64,000 nucleotides of DNA from Limnobacter sp. MED105 (GCF_000170915.1 NZ_ABCT01000012.1:1-64000), one strand, 5' to 3'; counted from the stretch's first letter, positions 15,989 to 25,501 are shown. Notes: generated by a model from the sequence alone, not told the origin. Program-made: numbers and translations.

Positions 15989-18447
15989 AAAACCCTCCCG
16001 TCACTACACGTGGCCCCGGTGGCCGTTACATCAAAAGCTTCGCTCACACCTTCAAATGTCCCGGGTGTTCCTGCAGGCACCGCAACTCCCCGATGCTTGA
16101 TTCGATATTTGCCAGCCGGTGTATTCGCAGGAATTTTCCATTCAGCCAGGGCGGTGGACACGAAGCCGGGCAGGGGAACAGGGCTGAGGTAAGGCGTGGG
16201 CTCGAAGGGTTGCCAGCGGAAAACAAGTTCTGGCGAGCGGTCGTGGGTGAAACTTTCCCATTCACCTTTTGCATTCAGTCGCTCTACCTCTACAATCGCC
16301 AGTCCGCGGGTTTTCATGTTGCGCGGGTGGGCGCTTTGAAACTGGGCAGTCACTGTGTTGCCAGCAGCAACCGAGGGTGTGGGTTGCACCAGTACATCGC
16401 CGAAAGCAGCACCAGGTGCCTGGTCAAATGGTAGGTAGGGTGGGCGTGGAATCGGGTTGCTGGTCACTGTACGGGGTGGGCCAGCGGGTGGTTGACTCGT
16501 ATTGTTCGACGAGTTGGCCAATGACAGGGCCAGCCTGCGGCTTTCCTGCTGCACAGCGGCCAGGGTCCACGGGCCGAATTGGGTGGACGCACCTTCGTAT
16601 TGCTGAATCGAGTATTCCTCACGCGTGGTGAGGTAATTTACAAAATCATTGCTTAAGCCACTGATGATCACTTGGTCGATGCCCTGCGGTTCCAGCACTT
16701 CCAGCACGGTCTGGCGAATGCGCCGCCCGGCCATGGTGGTAATTTCCCAAGGCAGACCCAACACAGCCACATTGCCGATAGTGAACAACTGGAACGGCAA
16801 CACATTGTTACTGAAGTTTAGGGGTGGGCCGAGTACAAACAGCACGGGTTTTTCAGCCTGACAACTCAGACTGGTGCCAAGTGGTATGGCATCAAAGGGC
16901 AGGTCGTTCAAGTTACAGAGAACAGCTGTTGCCAACACCTCCGGTGGCAGTTTGCCAGCGGCCAGCGCAGCCAGGTCGCGCGTCAGGCGGGCAGGGTCTG
17001 TGCGCGCATTGCAGCTTGCGCCTTCCACAGTAGGGCCGGGGCCGTCTTCAGCACCTGCACCAAATGAAACGCCCATGGCGGCGGTGCAGGTTTTCTTCAC
17101 GGCGCTGTTCAGCGATTCCGGGTGGCGCAGTGAATTCAACACTGCAGGGTCTGTAATTTCCACAGCGTCCATCGTCACGTGAAATTGCGCAAAGTTCACA
17201 CCACCGCGCACCATTTGGTTGGCATCCCGGTACAGGGTGAGCGCACGTGCCAGTTGTTTGCTGCCGTTGATTTCCACAGCCTTCAGCTCGTCTGTAGACC
17301 CACCACGTTCTTCAAATGGTTTGTCTTTGAAAAAAATATTGGGGCTGCTGTCGCCCTCATCGGTTTGTGCAAAGGCGGCCACAAAAGTATCTTTGCCGGC
17401 GGGGGCTTCGTATTGCGTTCCCATTAATTTTTCAAATGCCAACGCAGCCCAGCCTTTGTTGTCCGAAGAAATCAAGGGATTGGTGTTGCCTGTGGTGGTG
17501 GGGTGCACACCAAACCAGTTGATTTGCCCGATCGGCGTTCCATCGGCGCGGCGTAGTTTCAGCAATGCCATTTCCTTGTTCACATTCTGGCTTTCACCGC
17601 GCTGGTTCAAATACTGGTTGCGCTCTTCCTGCGGGTTTTGATCGTAGGCCACGGCTGAACGATTCACATTGGCGTTCAACAATTCACCATTGTTGACCAG
17701 CAAGCGCCCGGGTTCCGGATTGGCCTGCAGGTTGGCGTGTGCGCGGCGAATGGCTTCAACAATGCCGTCGACGATGAAGTTGTACACTTCTTCGTCATGG
17801 CCTAAACGGAAAGCGTTGAAGGCGGTGAAGTGCGCATAACCACCGGGCCCTGCGTGGGTGTGGGTGGCGTTCAGCATGATGTTCTGTTCGTTGTAAAACC
17901 CGGCCAGTTCAGTGTCGGCGGCCACTTTGTTCAGCACGCCTTGGCGCACGGCATGGAAAATCATGCCGAGGTCGTTCACCACATACACCACGCGATTGCC
18001 GTTGCACGGCGAACCGATCACATAGGCGCGAGAAAACTGGCGCGTGTGCAGACCCAGGCTTGCATGGGTGGGGCTTTCGTAACCCATCATCACGGAGCCT
18101 GCTGCCGGGCCGGTAATGTCTACGATGCCAGTGCCCATGGTGAAGGCCATGTTGTTTTTGCAGGCGCCGCTATTCAAACCCGTGCTGGGTTGTACATTGC
18201 TGTTCGGCGTGCTGGCCGGGTTGATGGATGGGCTGTCTTGCCCCTCACCAATCAACAAATTGGGGTCGGTGAGTGCACATTGCAAACCTGCGGTGTCGAC
18301 AAACTCATTGTTGCCCGGGTTTTCATTGGGGTTGGTGCGGCCATCGGTTTGGGCCGGGTCGCTGCTTTCGCCCAAGCAGCCTGCCAATGTGGCCAGCGTA
18401 GTCAAAGTAAAAACGGCGCGCACTGCACGGTAGGAATTGCGATTCAT
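15985..18447 (-). CDS. Neutral/alkaline ceramidase lipoprotein
   Basis: Lipoprotein of 820 residues. Signal ending LATLAGC (lipobox) precedes a neutral/alkaline non-lysosomal ceramidase fold. Recognisable motifs are GTGIVDITGPAAGSVMMGY at the N-terminus of the catalytic domain, MLNATHTHAGPGGY (zinc-binding His and the GG catalytic loop), INWFGVHPTTTGN and QTDEGDSSPN, and NDFVNYLTTREEYSIQQYEG near the C-terminus, followed by the Ig-like domain. The enzyme would hydrolyse the N-acyl bond of ceramides. It sits directly before a DUF3089 hydrolase. Bacterial ceramidases are typical of organisms meeting eukaryotic membranes. The ribosome binding site is distant and the start moderately certain. Confidence 0.93.
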   Translation of the reverse strand: MNRNSYRAVRAVFTLTTLATLAGCLGESSDPAQTDGRTNPNENPGNNEFVDTAGLQCALTDPNLLIGEGQDSPSINPASTPNSNVQPSTGLNSGACKNNMAFTMGTGIVDITGPAAGSVMMGYESPTHASLGLHTRQFSRAYVIGSPCNGNRVVYVVNDLGMIFHAVRQGVLNKVAADTELAGFYNEQNIMLNATHTHAGPGGYAHFTAFNAFRLGHDEEVYNFIVDGIVEAIRRAHANLQANPEPGRLLVNNGELLNANVNRSAVAYDQNPQEERNQYLNQRGESQNVNKEMALLKLRRADGTPIGQINWFGVHPTTTGNTNPLISSDNKGWAALAFEKLMGTQYEAPAGKDTFVAAFAQTDEGDSSPNIFFKDKPFEERGGSTDELKAVEINGSKQLARALTLYRDANQMVRGGVNFAQFHVTMDAVEITDPAVLNSLRHPESLNSAVKKTCTAAMGVSFGAGAEDGPGPTVEGASCNARTDPARLTRDLAALAAGKLPPEVLATAVLCNLNDLPFDAIPLGTSLSCQAEKPVLFVLGPPLNFSNNVLPFQLFTIGNVAVLGLPWEITTMAGRRIRQTVLEVLEPQGIDQVIISGLSNDFVNYLTTREEYSIQQYEGASTQFGPWTLAAVQQESRRLALSLANSSNNTSQPPAGPPRTVTSNPIPRPPYLPFDQAPGAAFGDVLVQPTPSVAAGNTVTAQFQSAHPRNMKTRGLAIVEVERLNAKGEWESFTHDRSPELVFRWQPFEPTPYLSPVPLPGFVSTALAEWKIPANTPAGKYRIKHRGVAVPAGTPGTFEGVSEAFDVTATGATCSDGRVL

Positions 18448-18626
18448 ATGGGTGTTTTTGTGTTGGTGTCTCCTTTGGTTCTTACTGCTGCCGTGTTGGC
18501 ACAGATTCAGGCCTGGGTCTCATGCAGCGCGCTGTGTCGTGTAACCGACACTAGTCACTTTTGAATCCAATTCCAGGGGATGGCAGTAAGAATGAAAAAA
18601 ACATAACCACCATTATAATTTTAGAC

Positions 18627-19937
18627 ATGATCAAGAATCCACGCCATGTGGCGACTCTTGCAGCCTTGGGATTGCTGCTCGGCGCCTGTAATTCAGAAGA
18701 CCATTCATCACTTTCAAGCAGTTCATCACCCACTTCGATCCAGGCCGCAGGGCAAACACAGGTCGATTCAAACATAGCCTCGAGCCCTGCCTGGTCCGCA
18801 CCAATTGATGGTTTGACACCAGCGCAACTGGTCCGGTTTGAGCAAGGCAAAGCCATGTTCGAGAAGGTGTTTACGCCCAGCAATGGTTTGGGTGCAGTGT
18901 TCAATGCGCAAAGCTGCGTGGAATGCCATGGCCAACCGGCGGTGGGTGGCACTGATCCCGCAAAAACCATTCAGCGTTTCACCACATTGCTGGCACCGCA
19001 TTTTGCCGTGGGGTTGGTGACGCAGGCCGATGGTGCGCCCCACGTTCACGCGCGTTCAGTGGCCACTGAGTTCCCGGATGAGGTACCGGGCTGTGTGTTG
19101 GGTGGCGAGCTTGTGCCGCCTCACGCCATGGCCAGCACCACGCGGGTGACTCCTCACTTGTTTGGTATTGGTTTGCTGGAAAATATTCCCGACACTACCT
19201 TGATTCAAAATGGGCTGGCCAGTGCAAAAGCCAATCCTGAGGTGAGTGGTCGTCCCGGTTTGATGTTTCCTGGCGGTGTGAACGACTTGAATGCGGCGGA
19301 CCAATTGATCGGTCGATTGGGCGCGCGTGGTTTTGTGGCCGATGTTCAATCTTTCACGCAAGGTGCATTTTCAACTGAATTGGGCATTGCCACTTTCCAC
19401 CCTTTGTTTGCAGCTCCTGTAAGGCCCAAAGGCAACCTGGCCACTGCTGATTGCACACCTTTTGTGGGCGAGGCTGTCAGCCTTGCTGAAACACAGGCCA
19501 CGGCAGACTTCCAACGTTGGCTGGCACCACCCCCCAAGCCAGAATTGACCGGAGTTGCCTTGCGAGGTCAACAGTTGTTTGATGAGATCCAGTGCAGCAG
19601 TTGCCACACTCCGATGATGAAAACCTCGCCCATGGCACCGGCTCCGCTGAATGACCGCGAGGTGTGGCTTTATTCCGATTTATTGCTGCACGACATGGGG
19701 GCGGCCCTGGCCGACAACGCACCCGAGGGCTTGGGTTTGCCCACTGAATGGAAAACAGCGCCGCTGTGGGGGGTTGGTCAAACTGAAAAGCCCTTGTTGC
19801 ACGACGGACGTGCGGGCAGAGACTTTGCCAAGGCCATTGATTTTCACGGCGGTGAAGCCGAGGACGCAAAACGCCGCTTTCAGAACCTGAGTCCTGCAGA
19901 CCAAGCGGCGTTGATTGCGTTTCTGAAAAAGCTTTAA
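18627..19937 (+). CDS. Di-heme oxidoreductase (DUF1111) lipoprotein
   Basis: Protein of 436 residues with lipobox LLLGAC after MIKNPRHVATLAALG. Two haem c sites are visible: SCVECHGQPAVGG and CSSCHTPMMKTS. The fold group is the di-haem oxidoredictase family (DUF1111, formerly called thiol oxidoreductase), related to MauG/CcpA peroxidases. The conserved C-terminus contains ALADNAPEGLGLPTEWKTAPLWG, LHDGRA and a final DQAALIAFLKKL. Substrate is unknown. An in-frame TTG at 18561 would prepend 22 residues without a signal; the ATG at 18627 gives the lipoprotein signal. Confidence 0.88.
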   Translation: MIKNPRHVATLAALGLLLGACNSEDHSSLSSSSSPTSIQAAGQTQVDSNIASSPAWSAPIDGLTPAQLVRFEQGKAMFEKVFTPSNGLGAVFNAQSCVECHGQPAVGGTDPAKTIQRFTTLLAPHFAVGLVTQADGAPHVHARSVATEFPDEVPGCVLGGELVPPHAMASTTRVTPHLFGIGLLENIPDTTLIQNGLASAKANPEVSGRPGLMFPGGVNDLNAADQLIGRLGARGFVADVQSFTQGAFSTELGIATFHPLFAAPVRPKGNLATADCTPFVGEAVSLAETQATADFQRWLAPPPKPELTGVALRGQQLFDEIQCSSCHTPMMKTSPMAPAPLNDREVWLYSDLLLHDMGAALADNAPEGLGLPTEWKTAPLWGVGQTEKPLLHDGRAGRDFAKAIDFHGGEAEDAKRRFQNLSPADQAALIAFLKKL

Positions 19938-19943
19938 AGTTGC

Positions 19944-20546
19944 TTAAAAGGTGTTGTTCACCAACACCTCGTTCAGGCTCAATTGACCCGGTTTTGGCCA
20001 AGGTGCTTTGGTGCCCTTGCCAATGGCCACCATGGGGCCCATCACATGGTCAGCGGGCAAGTTGATCAACTTGGCCACAGCGTCAATGTCAAATCCGATC
20101 ATGGGGCAGGAGTCCAGTCCGATGCCTTTGGCAGCCAACATCAGGGTTTGCATGGCCATGCCAATCGATCGCTGGGCTTCATCGCGCTGCAGCCATTCGC
20201 GCCCGTCGTGAAATGGGCCCATCCAGCCAACCAGCAGGTCAGCCACTTCCTTGGGGGCCTGTGTCCAATAGCGTGACGGATCCTTCTGCCATGCTTTCAT
20301 GTCGGCGGTCATGAGGACCAACAACGAGGCGTCGGTGATTTGGGCCTGGTCGTTGCCCAGCTTGCGCATTTCAGCACGCAGTGCTTTGTCGCGGACCACC
20401 ACAAAACGCCAATGCTGAATGTTGAAACTGGTCGGTGCCTGAATGGCTGCCTCGAACAGTTTTTTTTCATCGTCTGCGGAAATGGTGTGCTCGGGATCGA
20501 AGGCCTTGATGGCCCGACGTTGATAAATTGCGTCAAATAATTCCAT
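19944..20546 (-). CDS. Nitroreductase family protein
   Basis: FMN-dependent NAD(P)H oxidoreductase of 200 residues. It starts MELFDAIYQRRAIKAFD, with the RRAIK flavin phosphate-binding pattern, and contains APTSFNIQHWRFVVV (PTSxNxQ-WRF FMN contact) and the C-terminal GKGTKAPWPKP. The start at 20546 is set by AAGGAG six bases upstream; longer in-frame extensions lack it. Members reduce nitroaromatics, quinones or enals. The gene is convergent to the DUF1111 gene (6 bases between) and lies downstream of the catalase-like gene, separated by a terminator. Confidence 0.9.
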   Translation of the reverse strand: MELFDAIYQRRAIKAFDPEHTISADDEKKLFEAAIQAPTSFNIQHWRFVVVRDKALRAEMRKLGNDQAQITDASLLVLMTADMKAWQKDPSRYWTQAPKEVADLLVGWMGPFHDGREWLQRDEAQRSIGMAMQTLMLAAKGIGLDSCPMIGFDIDAVAKLINLPADHVMGPMVAIGKGTKAPWPKPGQLSLNEVLVNNTF

Positions 20547-20579
20547 GTACTGCTCCTTGTCTACTGCTTTGCACTGCAT

Positions 20580-20612
20580 AAAAAAAGCCGGAACCCTGGA
20601 GGGGGAACCGGC
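20580..20612 (-). terminator. Rho-independent terminator of the catalase-like gene
   Basis: On the minus strand GCCGGTTCCC pairs with GGGTTCCGGC apart from a central TT/TT mismatch and is followed by seven T residues. It lies 33 bases after the catalase-like stop codon. Confidence 0.8.
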
Positions 20613-20644
20613 CAATAGTGTACAGGCTAAAAGGGGAACGTCGC

Positions 20645-21643
20645 TTATTTGGCCAAGCGACGCGCCTGTGACACTGCGTAGCTGCCTGCCCGTGCTGCAA
20701 GCAAAGGATCATCCGATCCTTCGATACCGGTGGGCAATACCAGTGGGTTGAAATTGATGCTGTCGCATGCGGCTTTGTCAGTCACAGCGGTTACTTTCAG
20801 ACGGCCGGCCACCACTTTCTTACGGTCATCGGGCCAGGCCACTGTGGCGTTGTCGGTGGGGTCACCAGCCTGCGCCAATTGCAGCACCATGTCGAATTCC
20901 ACTGGAATTTGCGACACGCGGCCTTTCAGTTCGTCTTCCAGAAACACCTTGGCATGGGTGGCCAGTTTGTCCTCAGCAATGAATTCCTGGCCTGTTACAG
21001 GCACAAACATCCACTTGGCAAATTGGGTTTTACCGGCAGCATTGGTGAATTTGAATGCATGGGTGCTCCAGTAGTTCACCGCACCATAGCTGGCGGGTAC
21101 GCCTGTTTTGGCAACCCACTCCATTTGTGGTTTGAAGTCGGGGTACTTGGCTGCAGCTGCTGCAATTTTTGCGGGATCCGGTTTTTTGGTGGCTGGGTCG
21201 GGCTTGCGTGCTTCCAGGAAAGCCAGGAAACCATCGGGTGTGGCTGCGGTGAAGAAGGGCGCAGAAATGTTGGCCATCAACCATTGCTCGCCATTGGGCA
21301 AGTCAAATTGGGCTGCAAGGCCGCGCACGCCTTTGCCGCTTTCAGGAGCGTTGGGATTGCCGCCACCCACTGAGAAGCGCAGGGTGACTGGTACTGGCTT
21401 ACCGGAAAAAGCGGATGCCTTGGAAATAGCCGCAGCTGCTTTGTTGCCTGTGAAAGTGCCTGCCGCACAAACCCCACGTGCGCCAGAGCGGCGGGCTGCA
21501 TGGGTGCCAAACACACCCTCAAGGCCATCCACAAGGTTCACTGCGTTGGCGGGTTCGCTGGGAATTGCGGTCTGGGCGACCGCTGCTTGTGTGCCAAGGG
21601 CGGCAAGTGCCGCAACAACTGCCAAACCAATTGCTGTTCTCAT
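20645..21643 (-). CDS. Catalase-family peroxidase-like protein, periplasmic
   Basis: Catalase-fold protein of 332 residues with a signal peptide (MRTAIGLAVVAALAALG, cleavage after AVA). Typical pieces are VTLRFSVGGGNPNAPE, VRGLAAQFDLPNGEQWLMANI, TPDGFLAF and the C-terminal GIEGSDDPLLAARAGSYAVSQARR with the R-x3-Y haem-ligand pattern. The segment that in catalase-related peroxidases reads N-H-A-K-G is here RRSGARGVCAAGTF, so the distal catalytic His is replaced by Gly. Other in-frame starts exist up to 21673; the ATG at 21643 follows GAAGG at a normal distance. A peroxidase function is therefore uncertain; haem binding remains likely. Confidence 0.85.
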   Translation of the reverse strand: MRTAIGLAVVAALAALGTQAAVAQTAIPSEPANAVNLVDGLEGVFGTHAARRSGARGVCAAGTFTGNKAAAAISKASAFSGKPVPVTLRFSVGGGNPNAPESGKGVRGLAAQFDLPNGEQWLMANISAPFFTAATPDGFLAFLEARKPDPATKKPDPAKIAAAAAKYPDFKPQMEWVAKTGVPASYGAVNYWSTHAFKFTNAAGKTQFAKWMFVPVTGQEFIAEDKLATHAKVFLEDELKGRVSQIPVEFDMVLQLAQAGDPTDNATVAWPDDRKKVVAGRLKVTAVTDKAACDSINFNPLVLPTGIEGSDDPLLAARAGSYAVSQARRLAK

Positions 21644-21758
21644 TTCCTGCATCCTTCTTTTGATGGTCATCAATCTCGCAACCCACCCGGCTGTCCGGGT
21701 GGTCTACGCTATAGATCGCTGATGCAGGAAGGAAGTTACAGCGTCACAAAAATATAAT

Positions 21759-22973
21759 TTATTGGGTAGGCAGCAGGTTCTTGATGACCGACTCGGCAAC
21801 CCGCTGATTCATGTAGCGTGGCACCGCATAGGTGAAACGGGCTTCGGCAATGGCAGACTTGGCCACGGCAGGAATATCGGCTGCTTTCAAGGCGGCCAGC
21901 TGGGTTGGAATGCCAAACTTTTCATTCATGGCGCGAATGCGTGCCACGAACGCGCGGGCCAGGTGTATATCGTCGGCACCCTTGTCGCCAATGCCACAGG
22001 CACGGGCCAGAATCGCCAGGCGGTCCGCACAATTGGGCAAGGAATAGTCCAGTACATGCGGCATTACAATGGCATTGGCCAGGCCGTGGGGTGTGTGGTA
22101 GAGGGCGCCAAACTTGTGGGCAATGCCGTGCACATAACCCACACCGGCTTGGGTAAATGCGATACCTGCCAGGTGCGACGCACGTGCCATTTTCTGGCGG
22201 GCTTCCAGATTGCCACCGTCAGCAACCGCGGTTTCAAGATGCTTCATGATCAACTGCGTGGCTTCCAGCGCTTTTTCGTCGGTTTTGCGGGTGGCATTGC
22301 GCGATACAAAAGCCTCTACAGCGTGGGTCAGTGCGTCCATGCCCGTGGCCGATGTGATGTGTGCTGGTAAACCTGTCATCAAAGAACCATCGAGTGCTGC
22401 AGCGGTGGGCAACAATCGAATGTCCATGGCCGCCACCTTGCGCTTGTTCACCGTGTCGCTGACCACGGCCGCAATGGTCACTTCAGCACCGGTGCCGGCA
22501 GTGGTGGGCACTGCAAACAAGGGGATCATGCCTTTGTGCACTCGCAGCAAACCGGTCAGTTTCAGCACAGGTTTATTGTTCTTTGCACGTGCGCCAATCA
22601 TTTTGGCAGCATCAATGGGGCTTCCGCCACCGACGGCCAATATGGCCTGGCAGCCGTTTTCCATCAGCATGCGGTAACCGGCTTCAATCTGTTCAACGGT
22701 GGGGTTGGGTTCTACGCCGTCGTACACCACGTATTTCACGCCTTGGGTTTCAAGCTCGGCTTTCATTTTGTCGAGCACGCCCAGCTTGACCAATACGGCG
22801 TCGGTCACAATCAAGACATTGCGGTGGCCCGCTTCAGCCATATGGCGAACCAGATCAAGCGAGGAACCGGTGCCCTCGAACATGCGGGGCCACTTGAAGG
22901 GCATCAGTGCTGTGACCACTTTGAAAATGGCCATGTAAATGCGTAAAGCGAGCACTTCGAGTGCATGCAACAT
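21759..22973 (-). CDS. Iron-containing alcohol dehydrogenase
   Basis: Group III alcohol dehydrogenase of 404 residues. NAD-binding GGGSPIDAAKMI, and iron ligands Asp/His in TGMDALTHAVEAFVS and HGIAHKFGALYHTPHGLANA, are all present. The N-terminal 30 residues (MLHALEVLALRIYMAIFKVV) form an extra amphipathic helix seen in one subgroup. GGAG lies before the start. Substrate could be a simple alcohol, a lactaldehyde or a 4-hydroxybutyrate-like compound. It is transcribed toward the catalase-like gene and is divergent from the PqqU-like receptor; no PQQ-dependent dehydrogenase is nearby. Confidence 0.93.
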   Translation of the reverse strand: MLHALEVLALRIYMAIFKVVTALMPFKWPRMFEGTGSSLDLVRHMAEAGHRNVLIVTDAVLVKLGVLDKMKAELETQGVKYVVYDGVEPNPTVEQIEAGYRMLMENGCQAILAVGGGSPIDAAKMIGARAKNNKPVLKLTGLLRVHKGMIPLFAVPTTAGTGAEVTIAAVVSDTVNKRKVAAMDIRLLPTAAALDGSLMTGLPAHITSATGMDALTHAVEAFVSRNATRKTDEKALEATQLIMKHLETAVADGGNLEARQKMARASHLAGIAFTQAGVGYVHGIAHKFGALYHTPHGLANAIVMPHVLDYSLPNCADRLAILARACGIGDKGADDIHLARAFVARIRAMNEKFGIPTQLAALKAADIPAVAKSAIAEARFTYAVPRYMNQRVAESVIKNLLPTQ

Positions 22974-23149
22974 GCGGGTGTCTCCTGATTCTTATTGGGG
23001 GTTAACAGTTGTTACTATGATTGTACAAAGAGTATGCAGTGTTGGAGCAGAGGAAATATTCCACTTTTCATGACGATCGGGAAAATTTCACGAACCCTTT
23101 CGGTCATGCTTGCCGCACTGTAAATCACAATATTTCAGAGACACGTTTC

Positions 23150-25183
23150 ATGAAGCACCGCAGTACACCTTTAATTGCCGCTTTGGCCACTTTGGGCCTG
23201 GCCACCCCCACCTTCGCTCAAACTGAAAGCCTGGACAACTTTGTTGTGTCGGCCACCCGCGAAGCACGCGACCCGTTTGAAGTAGCCGCTTCGGTCGACA
23301 AAATCAACCAGAACACCCTGGAGAAAGCTGCCAGTTTTCAAGTGAATTTGTCGGAAACACTGACCCGCGTGCCCGGTTTGGTGATTAACAACCGCAACAA
23401 TTTTGCGCAAGATCTGCAAATTTCAATTCGGGGCTTCGGGGCGCGGGCCACCTCGGGCGTGCGCGGTGTGCGTCTGTTTTCCGACGGCATTCCTGCTACC
23501 ATGCCCGACGGTTCAGGGCAAATTTCTCACTTCAGTTTAAGTTCGACCGAATCGATTGAAGTGTTGCGCGGGCCTTTTTCATCCTTGTATGGCAATTCCT
23601 CGGGCGGCGTTATTTTGCTGACCACCGAGAATCCGCGTGTGGGCACCGAGCTTGAAGTGAACCAGATTTTTGGCACTGACAGCACGCGCAGAAGTGGTAT
23701 TAAACTGAACAAAGGCAACGAGGAAGTGGGGATTGTGATCGACGCCTCCACCTTCCGAACCGATGGTTACCGTGACCACAGCAAAGCGCGACGCGACAAT
23801 TTCAACAGCAAAATGGTGTGGAATTTAAGCAGCGACACACGGCTAAGCTGGGTGCTTAACTATGTGGATATTCCGCTGGCTCAAGACCCCGCTGGCCTGA
23901 CTGCCGCACAACTGGCCAGCAACCGCCGGCAGGCTGGTAACAACACTGTGGCCAACAACACCAACAAAACCGTGGAGCAAAGCCAAACCGGTATTGTGTT
24001 GGAGCACAAGTTCAGCCCCAGTACCAACGTGACTTTCAGCCCCTATTACGGTGACCGCAAAATTCGGCAGGTGTTGGCCAGTACAGCTGTTATTGATTTG
24101 AAAAATGAATACAGCGGTGCCGACCTGCGTTTTGCTCATCAAACCAGTGTGCTTGATCGGCCCTTGTTTTTGAATGCTGGCTTGACTGTGGGCGAACTGG
24201 AGCAGTCCCGACTGGGTTTCTTTGGCGCCAGTACCACGCCCAACCGGGACGAAGCCAACACGGCCAGCCAGTTCGACCAATACCTGCAGGCAGAATACTT
24301 TTTCACCGACAAGTTCAGCGTGTTGGGTGGGGTTCGAAATTCATCGATCGAGATTGAATCGAACGACCAGTTCCTGAGCAACGGCGATGGCAGTGGCAGC
24401 AAAAAGTACGATGAAATCACCAGCAATTTGGGTTTCACTTACCGTTTACAGCCCAACATCAATACCTACATTTCCTACGGAGAGGGGTTTGAAACCCCAA
24501 CCTTGCTGGAAACGGCTTACTTGTCGGTTGCTCCACCCAGCCCCAATTTCAACACGCAACTGGACGCCGCAAAAAGTGAACAGCTTGAAGTGGGGGTGAA
24601 GGCGAAATTTGGCGCCACCAAGGTGAACGCAGCGCTGTACACGGTGGACACCGAGAATGAAATTGTGGTGCTGGCGGCCAATGGCGGGGCCACTTCGTTT
24701 CAAAATGCGGGCTCTACCAGTCGGGAAGGTGCTGAATTGGCCCTGCAGCACGCATTCAACACGCAGTGGCAAGCCAATGCGGCGGTGAATTACATTCGTG
24801 CCACTTACGACACGTCGGTCAACAGCATTCAGGCGGGCAACAGCTTGCCCAGCATCCCGAAGAAAACCTTCTTCGGTGAGGTGGTCTACAAACCTTCAAA
24901 CCTTTACGAAGCAGCCACTGAACTGCGCTATGTGGACAAACTGTTTGCCAACGACGCGAACGATGCCTTCGCACCCTCTTACTCAGTGGTCAACCTGCGT
25001 GCCAGCAAAGACTGGCCACTGGACGGTGGCTGGAATGTGCGCACCTATGCCCGAGTGGACAATGTTTTCGACAAGGAATATGTGGGGTCGGTGATTGTGA
25101 ACCAGGGGGCAGGGCAGTTCTTCGAGCCTGCCAGCGAGCGCCAGTTCTTGCTGGGTGTGACTGTGGGGTTGATGTGGAAATAA
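23150..25183 (+). CDS. TonB-dependent receptor of the PqqU/YncD type
   Basis: Outer-membrane receptor of 677 residues: signal peptide MKHRSTPLIAALATLGLATP (cleavage after FAQ), plug, 22-strand barrel. Its plug segment NLSETLTRVPGLVINNRNNF, the SIRGFGAR and DGIPATMPDGSGQ motifs, and the end FDKEYVGSVIVN closely match E. coli YncD (PqqU), which imports the redox cofactor PQQ. The match extends over plug and C-terminus, so the assignment is better than for a generic siderophore receptor. The frame is open from 23021, but only the ATG at 23150 starts a signal peptide. No Fur box is seen upstream, which also argues against a siderophore role. Confidence 0.88.
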   Translation: MKHRSTPLIAALATLGLATPTFAQTESLDNFVVSATREARDPFEVAASVDKINQNTLEKAASFQVNLSETLTRVPGLVINNRNNFAQDLQISIRGFGARATSGVRGVRLFSDGIPATMPDGSGQISHFSLSSTESIEVLRGPFSSLYGNSSGGVILLTTENPRVGTELEVNQIFGTDSTRRSGIKLNKGNEEVGIVIDASTFRTDGYRDHSKARRDNFNSKMVWNLSSDTRLSWVLNYVDIPLAQDPAGLTAAQLASNRRQAGNNTVANNTNKTVEQSQTGIVLEHKFSPSTNVTFSPYYGDRKIRQVLASTAVIDLKNEYSGADLRFAHQTSVLDRPLFLNAGLTVGELEQSRLGFFGASTTPNRDEANTASQFDQYLQAEYFFTDKFSVLGGVRNSSIEIESNDQFLSNGDGSGSKKYDEITSNLGFTYRLQPNINTYISYGEGFETPTLLETAYLSVAPPSPNFNTQLDAAKSEQLEVGVKAKFGATKVNAALYTVDTENEIVVLAANGGATSFQNAGSTSREGAELALQHAFNTQWQANAAVNYIRATYDTSVNSIQAGNSLPSIPKKTFFGEVVYKPSNLYEAATELRYVDKLFANDANDAFAPSYSVVNLRASKDWPLDGGWNVRTYARVDNVFDKEYVGSVIVNQGAGQFFEPASERQFLLGVTVGLMWK

Positions 25184-25192
25184 CACCCGTGA

Positions 25193-25492
25193 TTAGTTGT
25201 TTGCGACCTGGGCGTGCAGTTTCAAACCCAATGCGGTCATGACTTTCAGTATTGTCTGAAAGTCGGGGCTTCGTTGCCCTGAAAGTGCTTTGTAAAGGCT
25301 TTCCCGGGACAATCCAGCATCTTGCGCAACTTTGGTCATACCTTTGGCGCGAGCAATATCCCCCAGTGCTTTCGCGATGAACGCTGCATCGTCTCCGGCT
25401 TCCTCGAAGCATGCTTCAAGATAGGCAGCCATTTCTTCAGGAGTGCGGAGATGTTCGGCGACGTCATAGCGGCTGGTTAAGGTTTTTGTCAT
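25193..25492 (-). CDS. HigA-like antitoxin (putative addiction module antidote)
   Basis: DNA-binding antitoxin of 99 residues. A helix-turn-helix is visible at about residues 50-80 (GMTKVAQDAGLSRESLYKALSG, then NPDF-like RSPDFQTILKVM). It is the second gene of a two-gene unit, 9 bases after the toxin, an order (toxin first) typical for HigBA-type systems. It would neutralise the toxin and repress the shared promoter. Family assignment as a putative addiction module antidote protein is firm; neutralising activity is inferred. Confidence 0.9.
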   Translation of the reverse strand: MTKTLTSRYDVAEHLRTPEEMAAYLEACFEEAGDDAAFIAKALGDIARAKGMTKVAQDAGLSRESLYKALSGQRSPDFQTILKVMTALGLKLHAQVANN

Positions 25493-25501
25493 ACGGTTGT
25501 C

